This document shows positions 48,149 through 60,066 of a stretch of 64,000 nucleotides of DNA, one piece after another. A model generated the notes under the pieces. The model saw only the letters and a list, made by a program, of their open reading frames with translations, made no database searches and was not told the origin of the DNA. The stretch comes from Hetaerina americana. Its lineage: Eukaryota; Arthropoda; Insecta; Odonata; Calopterygidae. How positions within the stretch are numbered: the stretch's first letter is position 1; every line of letters starts with the position of its first letter. The stretch covers positions 44,308,946-44,372,945 of the forward strand of contig JAKTNV010000001.1 of assembly GCA_022747635.1 (NCBI GenBank). The letters are read 5' to 3'. Position numbers and translations under genes: made by a program.

Positions 48149-48419
48149 GACGAGGGCACGCCTCCACCCATGTCTGCTTCTTCGGGAACTTACCCTGGCG
48201 GCGGACTGCTAGGGGGCGTGGACGACGCGGCGGCCGCGGCGGCGGGCGGGGGCGGCGTGGGTGGGGGGTGGCAGTGGGGCCGGTGGCGCGTGTCGGAGGA
48301 TCAACTGCCGCTCGCGGTTGGCGCGCTCGCCGGCGGCGCCCTCCTGATTCTGGCCATCGTCGCTGCGGCACTTTGGCGTTGCTGCACCCTATCGCCGCGC
48401 AACGCCAAGGCATCTTACT
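48149..48419 (+). CDS. Exon encoding a single-pass membrane segment
   Basis: The exon follows CCTATTCCAG and ends at a consensus donor, GTGAGT. It is far richer in GC than its flanks. Its 90 complete codons, in phase 0 at the start and phase 1 at the end, give DEGTPPPMSASSGTYPGGG, a run of six Ala and Gly-rich spacer (residues 17-40), WQWGRWRVSEDQ, a membrane span at about 53-76 (LPLAVGALAGGALLILAIVA), then WRCC and a basic PRNAK tail. Two cysteines beside a membrane span are often palmitoylated. The layout (short outer part, span, Cys pair) resembles synaptotagmin-like proteins, but no family-specific sequence proves it. Met 8 of the exon is an alternative start. Confidence 0.6.
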
Positions 48420-50049
48420 GTGAGTATCCTGCGAACTTTTTGCGAGCCACATTCTGAAGCCCGCGCGAATACTAATTCTTGGAAATATTACAAGAACGTG
48501 TTTTCAAAGGAAAACTTAACGTTCATGTATGTAGGGTTATAATAAAGCGTCTTTCAAATTTTTCAACCCCTAACACAGAAGATTGAAGTAATAAATTGAA
48601 TTGTTCATTTTGGATAGTACGTCCATGGTTCTCCCGTTTTTCAAAATTCCCAGATTTCTGACATGCACATTTATTGTTTATAAGATATTAAAAGTAGCAT
48701 AAATTCAAATCATTCAATTTCGAGATAATTTAATATATAGAATCGCACTGCCGGCAATCAATCCTGAATTGAGAATAATAAGTCAATTATATTTATGAAT
48801 ATTCAATAATCACTAAAATAATTACTTTATCGCAAAAAATATATCCAAAAACAAATGCCATAGGTCCATAAACTCAGGCGTTAGATAATTGAAACATAAA
48901 TGGACAATGTAATAGCAGGATTTGCTCATCCACTGTACCAATGACAGGAATGAATCGTATTTTGTCACACTCCATGTAACTTTTATCATCATTGTTCTCT
49001 AAGTAACCACTTTTTACGTTATGACATTATTATATAAGAACATTTAGATTATATTATATAATTTTATTGAACCTTAGTTTCCCTAAAGTTTAATCTATAT
49101 TGTTTCAAATATTTTTGCAACTTTTTAATTGCCATAAGAGATTTATTTATTATTATAAAAATTAACCTTTGTTGCTTTTATCTTCATCCCGTGAAGAATG
49201 AGTACATAACTTACACGAGTTTTGGGTATAGTCTTAAGATGCTCTCTTCGTGTATAAACATTTTCTTTGTCGAATCAACGCCTTAGGTCTGAAGTTTAGC
49301 AACTAAACAAATGGGATTTTTGGTTGTAACAATCTTAAAATTGAGGAAATGGGAAATAATCGCTATAGCGACGTTCTCCAAGAAAACTTAATATAGATAA
49401 TTAGGTTACAGTATGGTGAGGTTAAAAGAAGAGGGAGTGGATTGAAGGGATCATTCCTTGAAATGCAGCCGTTTCATCTCAATGAATACCTTCAGTTTAC
49501 TCCCTTTTCTTTTTAAGTTCGCCATACTATTGTTTTCTTGCCCTTCATTAGGTTTTTAAAGGAAGTCATCTGCTCCTTACTTCGGGCAGTTCCTTCCAGT
49601 CATTGTTGTCTTGAATTCGTCTGAATATGCGGTCGATTGTTGCGATGCTTTCATGGAATTTTCTACAACGCGAAGAACTGCTTCGCTTCGTTTTCATTAT
49701 TATTCTTTAGCCCCGGAATTCACTATTTGCAAGTTACTGCCTGCGTTTATCGTAGGGTTTTTGTTCACATCAGTATACAAACGTACAAACGCACATGCGT
49801 TGATTTAAAATAGTTTTTATCCAACCTCGAGATATTTTAGATTATTACTTTATTTCGCCGCTATTAACGACTTGTGTACGCATTTTGCCGTTCCTTTGGC
49901 GTGAGAATGGAGGAAAAAGGTTTTATAAATTGTTTTAACCCTCTTTTTCTACATCACGCGCCCTTGTTTAACTTTTATTTTCAAATTTTATCGTTGTGGC
50001 ATCACCAACTAACTAATTAGCTATACCGTATTATTTCTGTGTCTCTCAG
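48420..50049. other. AT-rich, probable intron
   Basis: No supported feature. A 65-codon plus-strand frame at 49611-49808 is not recognised. Confidence 0.45.
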
Positions 50050-50132
50050 TCGGCAAATATGCCATCGACAACGCATTCAGAGCACCAATGATGAGACGAG
50101 ATATATTAAACTGTAAAATTGGTTTAATATGA
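50050..50132 (+). CDS. Weak candidate 3' exon
   Basis: A good acceptor (TTTCTGTGTCTCTCAG) precedes a segment that, joined in phase 1 to the exon ending at 48419, reads GKYAIDNAFRAPMMRRDILN for 20 codons and stops at TGA at 50130-50132. Phase agreement with the upstream exon is the main support. A terminal exon giving only 26 further residues would be short, so it may be a cryptic site. Confidence 0.18.
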
Positions 50133-50880
50133 GAACAGAGCTCGTGAATAGAGTCTTCGTCCACAAACTGCAGGAATCCTCGTTGTTAGCAACGTGATGC
50201 CGAGGGATATCCTAACTCAAACCCAAGTTTTGTGATTGTTTTGAGAGCCGGAACTTCGAAAAACCAGAGATATCACGGTCAATAAACTACATTTGCTACG
50301 GCTGCCTTCTCTCCAGCTCCCTGATCAAAAGAAGAAGCCGAAAATCCAATAGCTTCAACTTGAAAAGCTTATCTCTAATCCAAATAACCTAGAGCAAGAC
50401 TTAAGTTTTAAATTAATCATGTGAGAGTAATTTTATAAGCCACTTTCACAAAACGAGTTGTCGTGTAAAGATGAAAGATCGACTATATAAGCTCATTTTA
50501 GATCTAGCATTATATTCATGTGATAGAAATATAAAATATTTTGCAGGGTTTTTACGTACATGGTTCTATGAATAAAAGTAAAATGCAGTTAGTTGTAATC
50601 TAAATTACAAATGTCGCAACATTCCTTTCGGTAAAAGTCTGACCTTGCCAGATTGGTTTGGGAACAGCATTTATTTATATAGCTAGTACTGTAAGGAGGA
50701 ATGTGATTTTTTCCCAGCAAGAAAGACTTTTTTTAGCAGAATTGTGCCTAAAAATTAGTGCCATATGCTGCTATCTGATGCTATTAAACACCAATTTGTT
50801 TCGGAAAATACATTTTCCAAGTAACGCTGACTGAAGTATTGAGTTCCCAGTTCACATTCTTCACGGAGTTCTTGATAATA
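50133..50880. other. AT-rich non-coding DNA
   Basis: Nothing supported. Confidence 0.45.
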
Positions 50881-52030
50881 AGACAACGATTTTTGGAGAA
50901 AAATGTTGGAGAACCCATGAAATTACGAAACCTCAACAATGGCAGCATCATACGTGTAATTACCTCTAGAACGGTGTCAAAAAATTCACTGCTTTAATTT
51001 AAATTTGAGTGGGTGGAAATATTGAGTGTGAAGAGACCGCTAGATGACTGTAAGATGGGTCAAGAGTATAGGATATCGATGTAGCTTATTGAGTTTGTTC
51101 GGGTGGCTGGAAAGCTTAAAATAGTCACGTGAAGGAACGATATAAGTATTGTTGCGAGTTAAAACGGTATGGCTAAGGGAGAATATAGGGTTGGATGGTA
51201 AAGTTTAAGCAATACTCCAATTTTGAGCTGCTAAATTCGAAACAACGAGGAGAGATTGCAATAAGTGAGGTCGTTGTTGATTCTTACTTTAGGTGCGTAG
51301 TTGTTTGATAATACAGTTATGTAAAAATCATGCTAGTTTGTATCGTCTAGAGATGGGCGACGTAGCTGGAGATTCACGCGGAAGCGCCACGGGACGGGAA
51401 AAATCTGAGAAGGCACTGATTGCTGGGGAAGAAAAATTCGTCGTGAAAATTCTGCGTGTTCTGCGTCACAAATTTCCGCAAGGAGTCGTTTGAATTAAGC
51501 AGTAGGAAAGTATTTTGAGGGAGAGCTCTGATGATTTTAAGGACGTGGTGGAGGTTGGCAACACCTACCACGAAAGTCACAGACGAGAATTTAGGGCTGG
51601 CTTTGTAATTAGATGTATTGTGCATCTTTTTGGCTAGTCCTAAGAGATTTTATACCTGCTAAATGGTTGATTTAGATGTAAATATCATTATGTAAAATAA
51701 CAAGGAGGGAATTAGAGGTGTTCAAGTATTTAAGGATAATTTTAGTTATGCTTGTCAATGCTTAAACGCAGCGGAGAAGGCATATAGAGATTATAACTGG
51801 TAAATGGAATCACGGTCATGCTAAATGCGATATTGCGGAGAGGATTGGTATGAGAAATCTAATATGGGAACGTTGGCAACTGCTAAAATTAAGACCTTGT
51901 TGGCTTTTGCTATTTTTTCATGGGATGAAATGTTAATTTAGGATTGGAGAACATTCATTACGACATGAAATGTGATTAGACGAGGAGTTAATGGCGGAGA
52001 TAAGAGAGACAGAAGAGAAAATTGTTTGAG
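50881..52030 (+). other. Possible decayed coding element
   Basis: The plus strand is purine-raised and several frames read as broken but protein-like segments. One is a 66-codon frame at 51293-51493 containing GEEKFVVKILRVLRHKFPQG; another nearby reads KGEYRVG. Frame changes and stops are frequent. It may be a degraded transposon, but no diagnostic motif survives. Confidence 0.2.
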
Positions 52031-52944
52031 GAATCAAATATATCTCTATAATAAGCATATATTTTAATCATATCGGTTCGTCCTGTTTTCACCGCCCGCG
52101 CAACCTCGCGTCCGTGACAGGAAATACTGAGCAGAACGGTTGGAGAGTAACTCCGACAAATCAGCTCCAGGGAGAGAAATGAAGTTCTGGCACGAAACAA
52201 AATTAAAGAAAATGTGTGAAGTTAAACTTATAGGGCTATTGGCTGCTAAAATAAATTCTCGGTCTAGCATTCAGGGGCAGAGTTAATGCTTGAATGTGTC
52301 CACCACAGCAGTGGATTCGGAGGCCAACCATGGCCCCCAAACGGGTGTTCTCCTTCGAGTTGTTATGAAACAGGAGGGAACGATTGGAGGTGTTACTCCA
52401 AAGCTCAAATATTTTGGTCCATGACATTATTCCTGAATTCCGTGTAACAACAAAATCAATAGCGTATTATAATTATTTTTAAATACGCCTCCATAAAAAA
52501 ATATATAATAATTGAGCTACAAGTACTGTGCCAGCAGAGCTGTTGACTCTAGCAAAAAGATTTAAACCCTGAACGCCCTGAATACACCAGAAACTTAAGT
52601 CGAACTTAAATCAAGATTAATAGATAACTTGAAGCCCTTATGTGATTGGACAGCACTAATTTCCGGCCTCGTAGCTCGATAAATTTGAACGGAGGCATCT
52701 ACCGGAACTCTGTGAGATGTTACTGTTAAAGAAAAGGACAGTTAAAAATCTCACTTTGCGGAACGCGACCGAAAATTTTACTTGTGTTCGGACCAGGTAC
52801 ACTTCCTCAAAATTTTGATATTTTCAAGTTATGCTGAAGCATCAAATGTCCAACTACTTGGGCAACATGAGTGTTGATTCATATCCGGAAGTTATACCGT
52901 AAGATAACTCATCCTACAAAATTCATCAGGTTTTTTGAAAACTT
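52031..52944. other. AT-rich non-coding DNA
   Basis: Nothing supported; it may include the eroded upstream part of the LINE that follows. Confidence 0.4.
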
Positions 52945-53990
52945 TCTCTATTCGCTGACGATACAGTGATGCATAGAGAAAAATCCAGTCATGAGATAGA
53001 ATGCCTTTAACTAACGACCTAAATACAATTCAAAAGTGTGTAAGAAATGGGAGCAAGAGTTAAATTTGAATAAATGTGTTTCGGTAATTTTTTATAGGAA
53101 GAGCACTTCGCTCAAAAACAGTTACACCACACAGGGAACCAACATAACAAACGTAGAATTGGTCAAATACTTGGGTGTAACGATAACAAAGGATGCATGT
53201 GCGTATGTCCTGGAGAAAATACATTCGTGAAATTTGCGGAATAGCAAATAAAATGTTAGGTTTTATAAAAAGGATACTTGGGAATTGTAATGAGAAGGTC
53301 AAGAAGCTTTGTCATTTCACGTTATTTAGGCCCCACCTTGAGTATGCTGTGGGTGTATAGGATCCTCACGAGGTAGGCTTAATTTTGGAACCAGATCGAG
53401 GGCAACGTAGAGGAGCAAGGTTTGTGAAAATTTCTTATGAATAAGGTTGCTGTGTCACGTCACAACTCGAAGAATTAGGATGGGAGCCACTACTTGCCGG
53501 CAGATTTGAATACAGGTTAAATTTACTGCGTAAATTTGAAGAAAGGTACTTATCTGAGGATGTTAAACACATTACAGTTCCCGACTTCCTTTGGTAGGTT
53601 AGATCACGTACGTAACATCAGGGAGTTAAATAGTAGAAGAGATGGATTTAAAGTGTCGTATTTTCCTCTTACCAGTATAAATCAAAATATAAATGACAGA
53701 AATCACTTAGGAGGTCGTTAGAATTGCCAGGTTTGTCGATATCCTGCATGTTATTTCTTTGTCTAATAGACCCAGCTTTTTAACAGTTCTACTACATGAT
53801 TTGAATACGCGTATCATGTTATAGAATATTATTGCATGCAAGTACCTTCTTTTATGTGATTAACTTTTTTCGAGTGCATGATCAAACTAATATTTGTGTA
53901 GAGTTTACATGATTGGAATGTGCATTCAAGGCAGGACCCCTAACATCCCCGCCGCACGCCCTTGCGGTGGCTTGGGGGAATCGTGTAGAA
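52945..53990 (+). mobile_element. 5'-truncated LINE, 3' end of ORF2 (jockey/CR1-like)
   Basis: The reading begins inside the reverse transcriptase with LFADDTVMHRE (about 52948-52980), the FADD catalytic motif. It continues with KKWEQELNLNKCVSVIFYRK, VELVKYLGVTITKD, NKMLGFIKRILGNC-like words, ARFVKISYE, LEELGWEPLLAGRFEYRLNL and LDHVRNIRELNSRRDGFKVS. That is the order seen in arthropod non-LTR retrotransposons. At least six stops or frameshifts break it. The coding part ends near 53721. A 3' untranslated tail with a GCCGCACGCCCTTGCGGTGGC hairpin-like end runs to about 53990. The first half of the element is absent, as usual for LINE copies. Confidence 0.8.
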
Positions 53991-54279
53991 GTGAATCACA
54001 CATTAATAATAGATGGAAATAATGAGACCCTCGGGGATCAGAAATTCAATATCAAGGATTTTTACTTTTTCAGTTAAACGACTAAATACAAAGGCATGGA
54101 TTAGTCGGAAAGTTTTGAGCATCAGAAGTGTTTGGGGATCAAAATGGGCGTAGCAATTAGGGTAACATAAAATATATTATTTTTAATGGTATTCTAAAGG
54201 TTAAAGTAGGTTTTGGATTTAAAAAGGCGGCGCAAATACAATGATACAATGGTACAATGATAACTACGTGATTTCTCCC
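53991..54279. other. Spacer between LINE remnants
   Basis: AT-rich; no feature. Confidence 0.5.
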
Positions 54280-55970
54280 ACAAAACACTGCCTGACATCC
54301 AATACTGCATCAGATTCCTCTTCAATTCCGCGTACTTTCTTTCTCCTTATATTCCATGCAACGTTCTTATCCTATTTCAAACCATTCCTCGTTTGTCTAG
54401 TGTTCTTCCCTCTATCGCGGATTTCGACATCCCATTGCTAATCATAATGCTCTGCAGCCATCTTTTATATTTCCTTTGGATTTCTCTTAATTTCTCCTCG
54501 TAGTACCCTCTCCTCCTCCACCTAGCTGACTATCAAACGCTTCCTCATTTGTTTGCTTTCTGTCCATTTCACCTATTCCATTCGTCTCCACACCCACTTT
54601 TTAAAAGACTCCAATCTACGCCAATCAACTTGCTTCAATGAGAATTCACGTTTTCATGCCGTGCAAAACCACACTTCATATCAAGGTTTTCACTTGTTTT
54701 TAAATTTTCCTTACTTAATGTCCCTGTCATCGATTCCATTCTTCTTGTGAATTTTTCCCTCACGCAATTCTTGTTATGACCTCACAACCGTGACCATTTG
54801 GGTCCAAAACATTTCCGAGATACGTAAACTGTCATTTATCTATCGCACTGAATATCCAATGCACTGAGCATTGCTACTGCAATGACTTCCCGATGCGCCT
54901 TCGACTGTCACATTAAAGGTTGATCATCCGCAAACCTAACCGAGTTTATGCATTCTACATCAAGTTTCATTCTTACCTCCAGTCTTCCCATTTTTTAATC
55001 ATTTCTTCCACATAGAAGAATATGCACGTCTTATACATGACGTATACACACCTTGTATAGGTCGAAAGGCAGAGGCATTATGGATATCGCTTTCTTACCC
55101 CTCCTCCTAACTTTGCTCACCCCGACACTCCATTCACAACTCCAACCTGAACAGTCCGAGACATCTATCGTTTGCGAACGCTCCCCTATTCCTTTAATCT
55201 ACTCTTATTTTCTGCAATGCATTAAGCAATTCTATTCAATTTAATTGTATCATACGCCTTCTCAAAATCTGCAAAAAAACAAATACATCTTGATTTTATT
55301 CTATGTTCTTCTTTATCAAGGAACGTATTTCTGCTGTGGCATCACGCGTACCTGTCCTGTTTCTGAACCAAAATAATCATCTCCTAAGTAATCATTTGCC
55401 TTTCTCTCCATTTTCTCATTTATAATCTTGAGTATCACTTTAGCCCCTTACGAAATCAAACTTATAGTTCTGCAGTCCTCACATATATTAATTTTCCCGT
55501 TTTTTGGAATAGCAATTAACTTTTATCTGTCGAAATCTTTCGGCCAAATTATTTCCTCATAATTGCTACGAATGATTCCATGAAAACTTTTCCTACTATG
55601 TTTTCACAAACCTCTAAGAAGTTCTGCAAGAATTTTGTTAACCCCCACGGCCTTTTTTCTTTCGGCATTTCAATGCCCTTTCTACCTCGCCATTTAGTAT
55701 GCCTACACCTAATCTATCCCCACCTGCGTCATATTCTCTTTCTAAGTCCTATTTTGCTGACCTAATGTCCATACCATATATTCCCTCTATACATTTCTGC
55801 AATCTCTTTCTTGAATCTTCCCTGGTTCAAGTAATAATTTTCCTAACTTATCTTTGTTTATTAGCAAGGATTTTTCCTTCTTACGTCAATTATAGCTCAC
55901 CATTGTCATCGTTCCTTTGTAAAATTTCCATATTCTCCCGCTCCTCTTTCACTATATTTCTTTTGCTCTA
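54280..55970 (-). mobile_element. Heavily decayed LINE reverse transcriptase
   Basis: On the minus strand, scattered across many stops and frame changes, are recognisable reverse transcriptase words in the right order: GSETGTRDATAEIRSLIKK (about 55310-55370), FVFLQILRRRMIQLN in the position of a DYEKAFDRVN-type motif, QGVYTSC in the position of the QGC block, then VRFADD-like sequence with a frameshift (about 54910-54945) and VTVEGASGSHCSS. The 3' part (54450-54600) also keeps coding-like words. The frames seen on the plus strand here are shadows. The order and spacing fit a non-LTR element of a different clade from the one at 52945. Confidence 0.6.
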
Positions 55971-55975
55971 ATATA

Positions 55976-56904
<929 letters not shown>

Positions 56905-56906
56905 TA

Positions 56907-57398
56907 TTTCTTACCTGTCTGAGTTAATTATTTAACTTTAAATACATCCTTCTACCTGATCCTGTGTTTTTATTTCTCCATTTCCAGTTCCGTCTAAATT
57001 GAACTAGAGTCCCGTTTCCTTCCTCAATAATGTTTTTAACGTGACATAATGGGGTGAAATATGTTATTTTTAGCAGATAAATCATTTAAAGAGAGGATTC
57101 TATAGAAAAGTGAAGAAGTAAATTACATATTTTAAAGCTTTAACATAGAGCGTAGGGTTTTATGAATATTGGCTGACCGTAGGGTAATTATGATGGCCCG
57201 TGATCCGAGATGCACTCCGTAGTGATGTTGGTATGTAGAAAAATGGAATAAGTAACCTGGGTCGGTTGGAGAACGCCAATAAATCACAGTAATTCATTGG
57301 AATGTTTATTTTATATGTGAGGATAGAGCTCCCCTCAAAAAATACTTGATCAACCATTTAATAAAAGACCAACGGCATGTGAAAAACTAATATCAGGG
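56907..57398. other. AT-rich spacer
   Basis: Nothing supported. Confidence 0.5.
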
Positions 57399-57565
57399 TT
57401 GGGGTTTGTTCTTTTTCCTGTACCTCTTGAGGTTTCCCGAGTAGGTCTGGCACCCGAAAAATCACGCAGCTTCGATGAACTTGAGGGTACTTGGAGGCAT
57501 CACCGCGAGTCAAACTCGGATTTAATTGCTAGAATGTTAAATGCTGCGATTGATGGAAGAGTGTT
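57399..57565 (-). mobile_element. Degenerate SINE, family B, copy 2
   Basis: On the minus strand the head has a damaged B box (GAGTTTGACTC). The body shares GAAGCTGCGTGATTTTTCGG and CCAGACCTACTCGGGAAAC with the family B copy at 13205-13447, in the same order and spacing. Divergence is high. Confidence 0.5.
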
Positions 57566-57642
57566 GAGCGATCGTAGAAGGGAAAAATATTTTTGACTCG
57601 ATGGAAGGCTAGAAAAAGTAGGAAAAATTGATTAATGAAATA

Positions 57643-58545
57643 CGAGGGTAGGCTAAAAAGTAATGCACATATGCTTGTAGAGCGCGAATGAAATGACCTT
57701 CAGAAGCATGCTAGGTGACACGTGGAAGCAAAATTCCCCCTCGATACTCATGCATACGTTTGAGGTCAAAGTATGGAGCCGTGTTATAGTGCTATGTCAA
57801 CGCGAGTCAAATAGCATGCTGTTATCGACTTTTTAACTGCTAAAAAATTGACTCCTACTGAGATCCATCATTGGTTAAATACTGTTTATTTTGACTGTGC
57901 TGTTGATAGGCCTACTGTTATTCGATGGGTAATAAAATTTCGTCGTTGTGAGCCTGGAAAAGACATCATTGTTGATGAAATTTCTTTTGACTGTGTTTTG
58001 GGATGCTCGCCGAGTTTATGTGACCAATTTTCTAGAACGAGGGGCAACGGTTAATTCTTCTCAGCATATGCAGACTCTAAAATACCTCCGACGCCGAGTT
58101 TGCCGTGTTAGGCAGCCTGGCGCCAATAATTTCGCAACATAACAATACTCGTCCACACACCTCGCGCGCAACTAGGGATGCTCTGCGAAACCTGAAATTT
58201 TAACCGATTCCACACCCTCCTTATTCCCCCGATCTTGTTCCTTGCGATTTTTGTTTTTTTCCTCAATTCAAGAGACCTCGGCGATGAGGTGAAGCCAGCT
58301 GTCAAATCCTGGATACGAGAAAAGTCGGAAGAGTTTTTTTAGTGACGGAATGAAAAAACTTATAACACGTTGGGGGAAATATGTTAACCTTAACGGTGTT
58401 TACAGGTATTTCCTGTATATTGAAAAATAAAAACATAGTTTTGAAAATTAAAAATTGTACTTTGATGTACTATTATCCCGATCTTGCTATTTGTTTTTGT
58501 TCGCGCTCTATAAGCATGTGTGCATTACTTTTCAGCCTACCCTCG
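57643..58545 (+). mobile_element. Internally deleted rosa-like mariner element
   Basis: A 903 bp element between TA dinucleotides (57641-57642 and 58546-58547). The inverted repeats start CGAGGGTAGGCT, are about 46 bp long and have a few mismatches. They resemble in their first seven bases the ends of the 753 bp elements, but the rest differs. The transposase remains on the plus strand contain words typical of rosa-type (DD41D) mariners. Several stops and TIR mismatches show that it is older than the twin copies. Confidence 0.9.
57773..58435 (+). pseudogene. Broken rosa-like mariner transposase
   Basis: The frame from the ATG at 57773 is stopped by TAG after 13 codons, then continues as HAVIDFLTAKKLTPTEIHHW, VDRPTVIRWVIKFRRCEPGK, the first helix-turn-helix. 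A deletion and frameshift near 57965-57990 remove the second DNA-binding region. The catalytic domain resumes in another frame with TVFWDARRVYVTNFLERGAT (first catalytic Asp). A later segment has NNTRPHTSRATRDALRNLK, in which Asn replaces the second catalytic Asp, and the tail keeps EEFFSDGMKKLITRWGKYVN. It is a pseudogene. Confidence 0.85.
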
Positions 58546-58547
58546 TA

Positions 58548-58814
58548 ATTTACAAAAATCGAAGTTTTTGTTGAAAGGTTTTTTCGAACGCAGCAACAGA
58601 GATGTTTAAACTATGACGGTATAAGTAGATACATTTACAGATATCATACCTAATATCTGAGATTAATAAATAATAAGCCGTGATAAACATTGTTTTTTCC
58701 CTTTCTAGATGTTTAATAGACGTTCATAATATATTGACAGTGTTGAAACTCATATAATACGTTTTAACGAAACATTTTCTCACCATCTTGGCTCTTACAA
58801 ATATCGATCACGCG
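58548..58814. other. AT-rich spacer
   Basis: Nothing supported. Confidence 0.5.
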
Positions 58815-58868
58815 ATGGCCTCAACCGTTGAGTTCCATCACGTCAGCAAGTTTAGTTACATGCAACGG
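58815..58868 (+). CDS. Candidate first coding exon
   Basis: An ATG in a favourable context (G at -3, G at +4) opens 18 codons, MASTVEFHHVSKFSYMQR, ending exactly at a consensus donor (CGG then GTGAGTA) in phase 0. Read through, the frame stops ten codons later. The residues are varied. No second exon in phase 0 was identified before the end of the window, so this could be the start of a gene lying to the right, or chance. Confidence 0.28.
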
Positions 58869-59555
58869 GTGAGTAAAAGAAAGAGACCAGGCCATTAGGG
58901 CTCATGAAACTGGTAAAATTCCCTCGTAAATATCGAGGGCGACAGAAAAAACTAGTCATACGAGCATCCAATGCTCACATTTGTAAACATATTCATGTAG
59001 GAATTTCAAACGCTACCTCTACAACGGTTTTGTTTGTATACGAGTATTATCCCTCTCAATTTTGATTTAATGAGTCCGTGCTTTAGAAAAAATATAAAGA
59101 GAACATTCAGCGAAGCGAATTTTTCCAATAAGTGTGATGAAAAATGCTTAATTTTAGATTCTCAACGGCTGGCATTAAAATGGTGGGTTTATAAAAAAAC
59201 CCTGTTGAGATATTGTATCCACAATTACTCCTCTTCGTCGTTTCAGCCTTATACTTTTTCCAAGAATCATCCGTTTGTCCGATCAAGCTTTCTTGGTTTT
59301 TATTCGTTTTTTAAAAAAGTCGTTAAATTGACGGTTTGGCTCTGAACGCCTCCTTAATTACGATAGATATGCTTGTACATTGATGGCGGGCACTTCAACA
59401 ATACGGCAATTACCAACGTGGGTAAGGATTCGAGGTGACATGAATTCGCAGTCCAATGGAGAGGAAGAAATCTTTTCCTTATTTTCCGACTTTCGAGATT
59501 CTCCTGAAATCTTTTGTGCGCTCCATTTTTTTTTAAAAACATTTTAAAGGGGCCG
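58869..59555. other. AT-rich non-coding DNA
   Basis: No supported feature; a 103-codon plus-strand frame at 59034-59345 is not recognised. Confidence 0.45.
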
Positions 59556-59860
59556 GTATTATCGACGACGGGGTTTTGGGGGAGTACAAAAGGCAAGGAC
59601 GGGAAAATGACGGAAATAAGAGGAAGAAGCGGGTGAAGGGGCGAATGGAGAAGGGAAGAAGTGGGAGCTTTCGAAGGGGAGGAGCACTGTGGAGGTGAGA
59701 GGAGGGGATTCTTGAGGGGAGGCCGAAGACGGATGGTGTGCGTGCTAGTGGGAAGTAGGGGAATGAATAAGAGATGGTGGGAAGGGAATAAGAAAGTAGC
59801 GGCAGCTTATTGGTGGACGAAGGGTGGGGTGTAGGGAGTTGAGGGAAGAATATGTATGTA
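59556..59860 (+). repeat. Purine-rich island
   Basis: The plus strand is strongly G/A-rich, the mirror image of the pyrimidine islands elsewhere. The minus-strand frames through it (up to 229 codons, 59533-60222) are composition artefacts that then run into a TA/TG microsatellite. Confidence 0.6.
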
Positions 59861-59914
59861 TTTGTGAACGTATACCTATGGGTGTACATATTTGGTATGT
59901 GAAGATATAATATG

Positions 59915-59952
59915 TACACATATATGTGTATATATATATACACAGGTATATG

Positions 59953-60013
<61 letters not shown>

Positions 60014-60066
60014 GTATATGTGTATATATATGTATATACATGTATAAATTTGTATACATATATGTA
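59915..60066. repeat. TA/TG compound microsatellite
   Basis: An uninterrupted TA run at about 59961-60010 lies between two copies of the word CAGGTATATGTG and further TATG/TACA units. The Ile-Tyr strings in both strands' frames are its translation and not protein. Confidence 0.9.

Noticed and set aside
48039..48452. 137-codon minus-strand and 112-codon plus-strand frames over the membrane exon
   Set aside because: Arg/Pro/Gly strings caused by the GC-rich exon in other frames; only one frame gives a coherent membrane protein with splice sites in phase.
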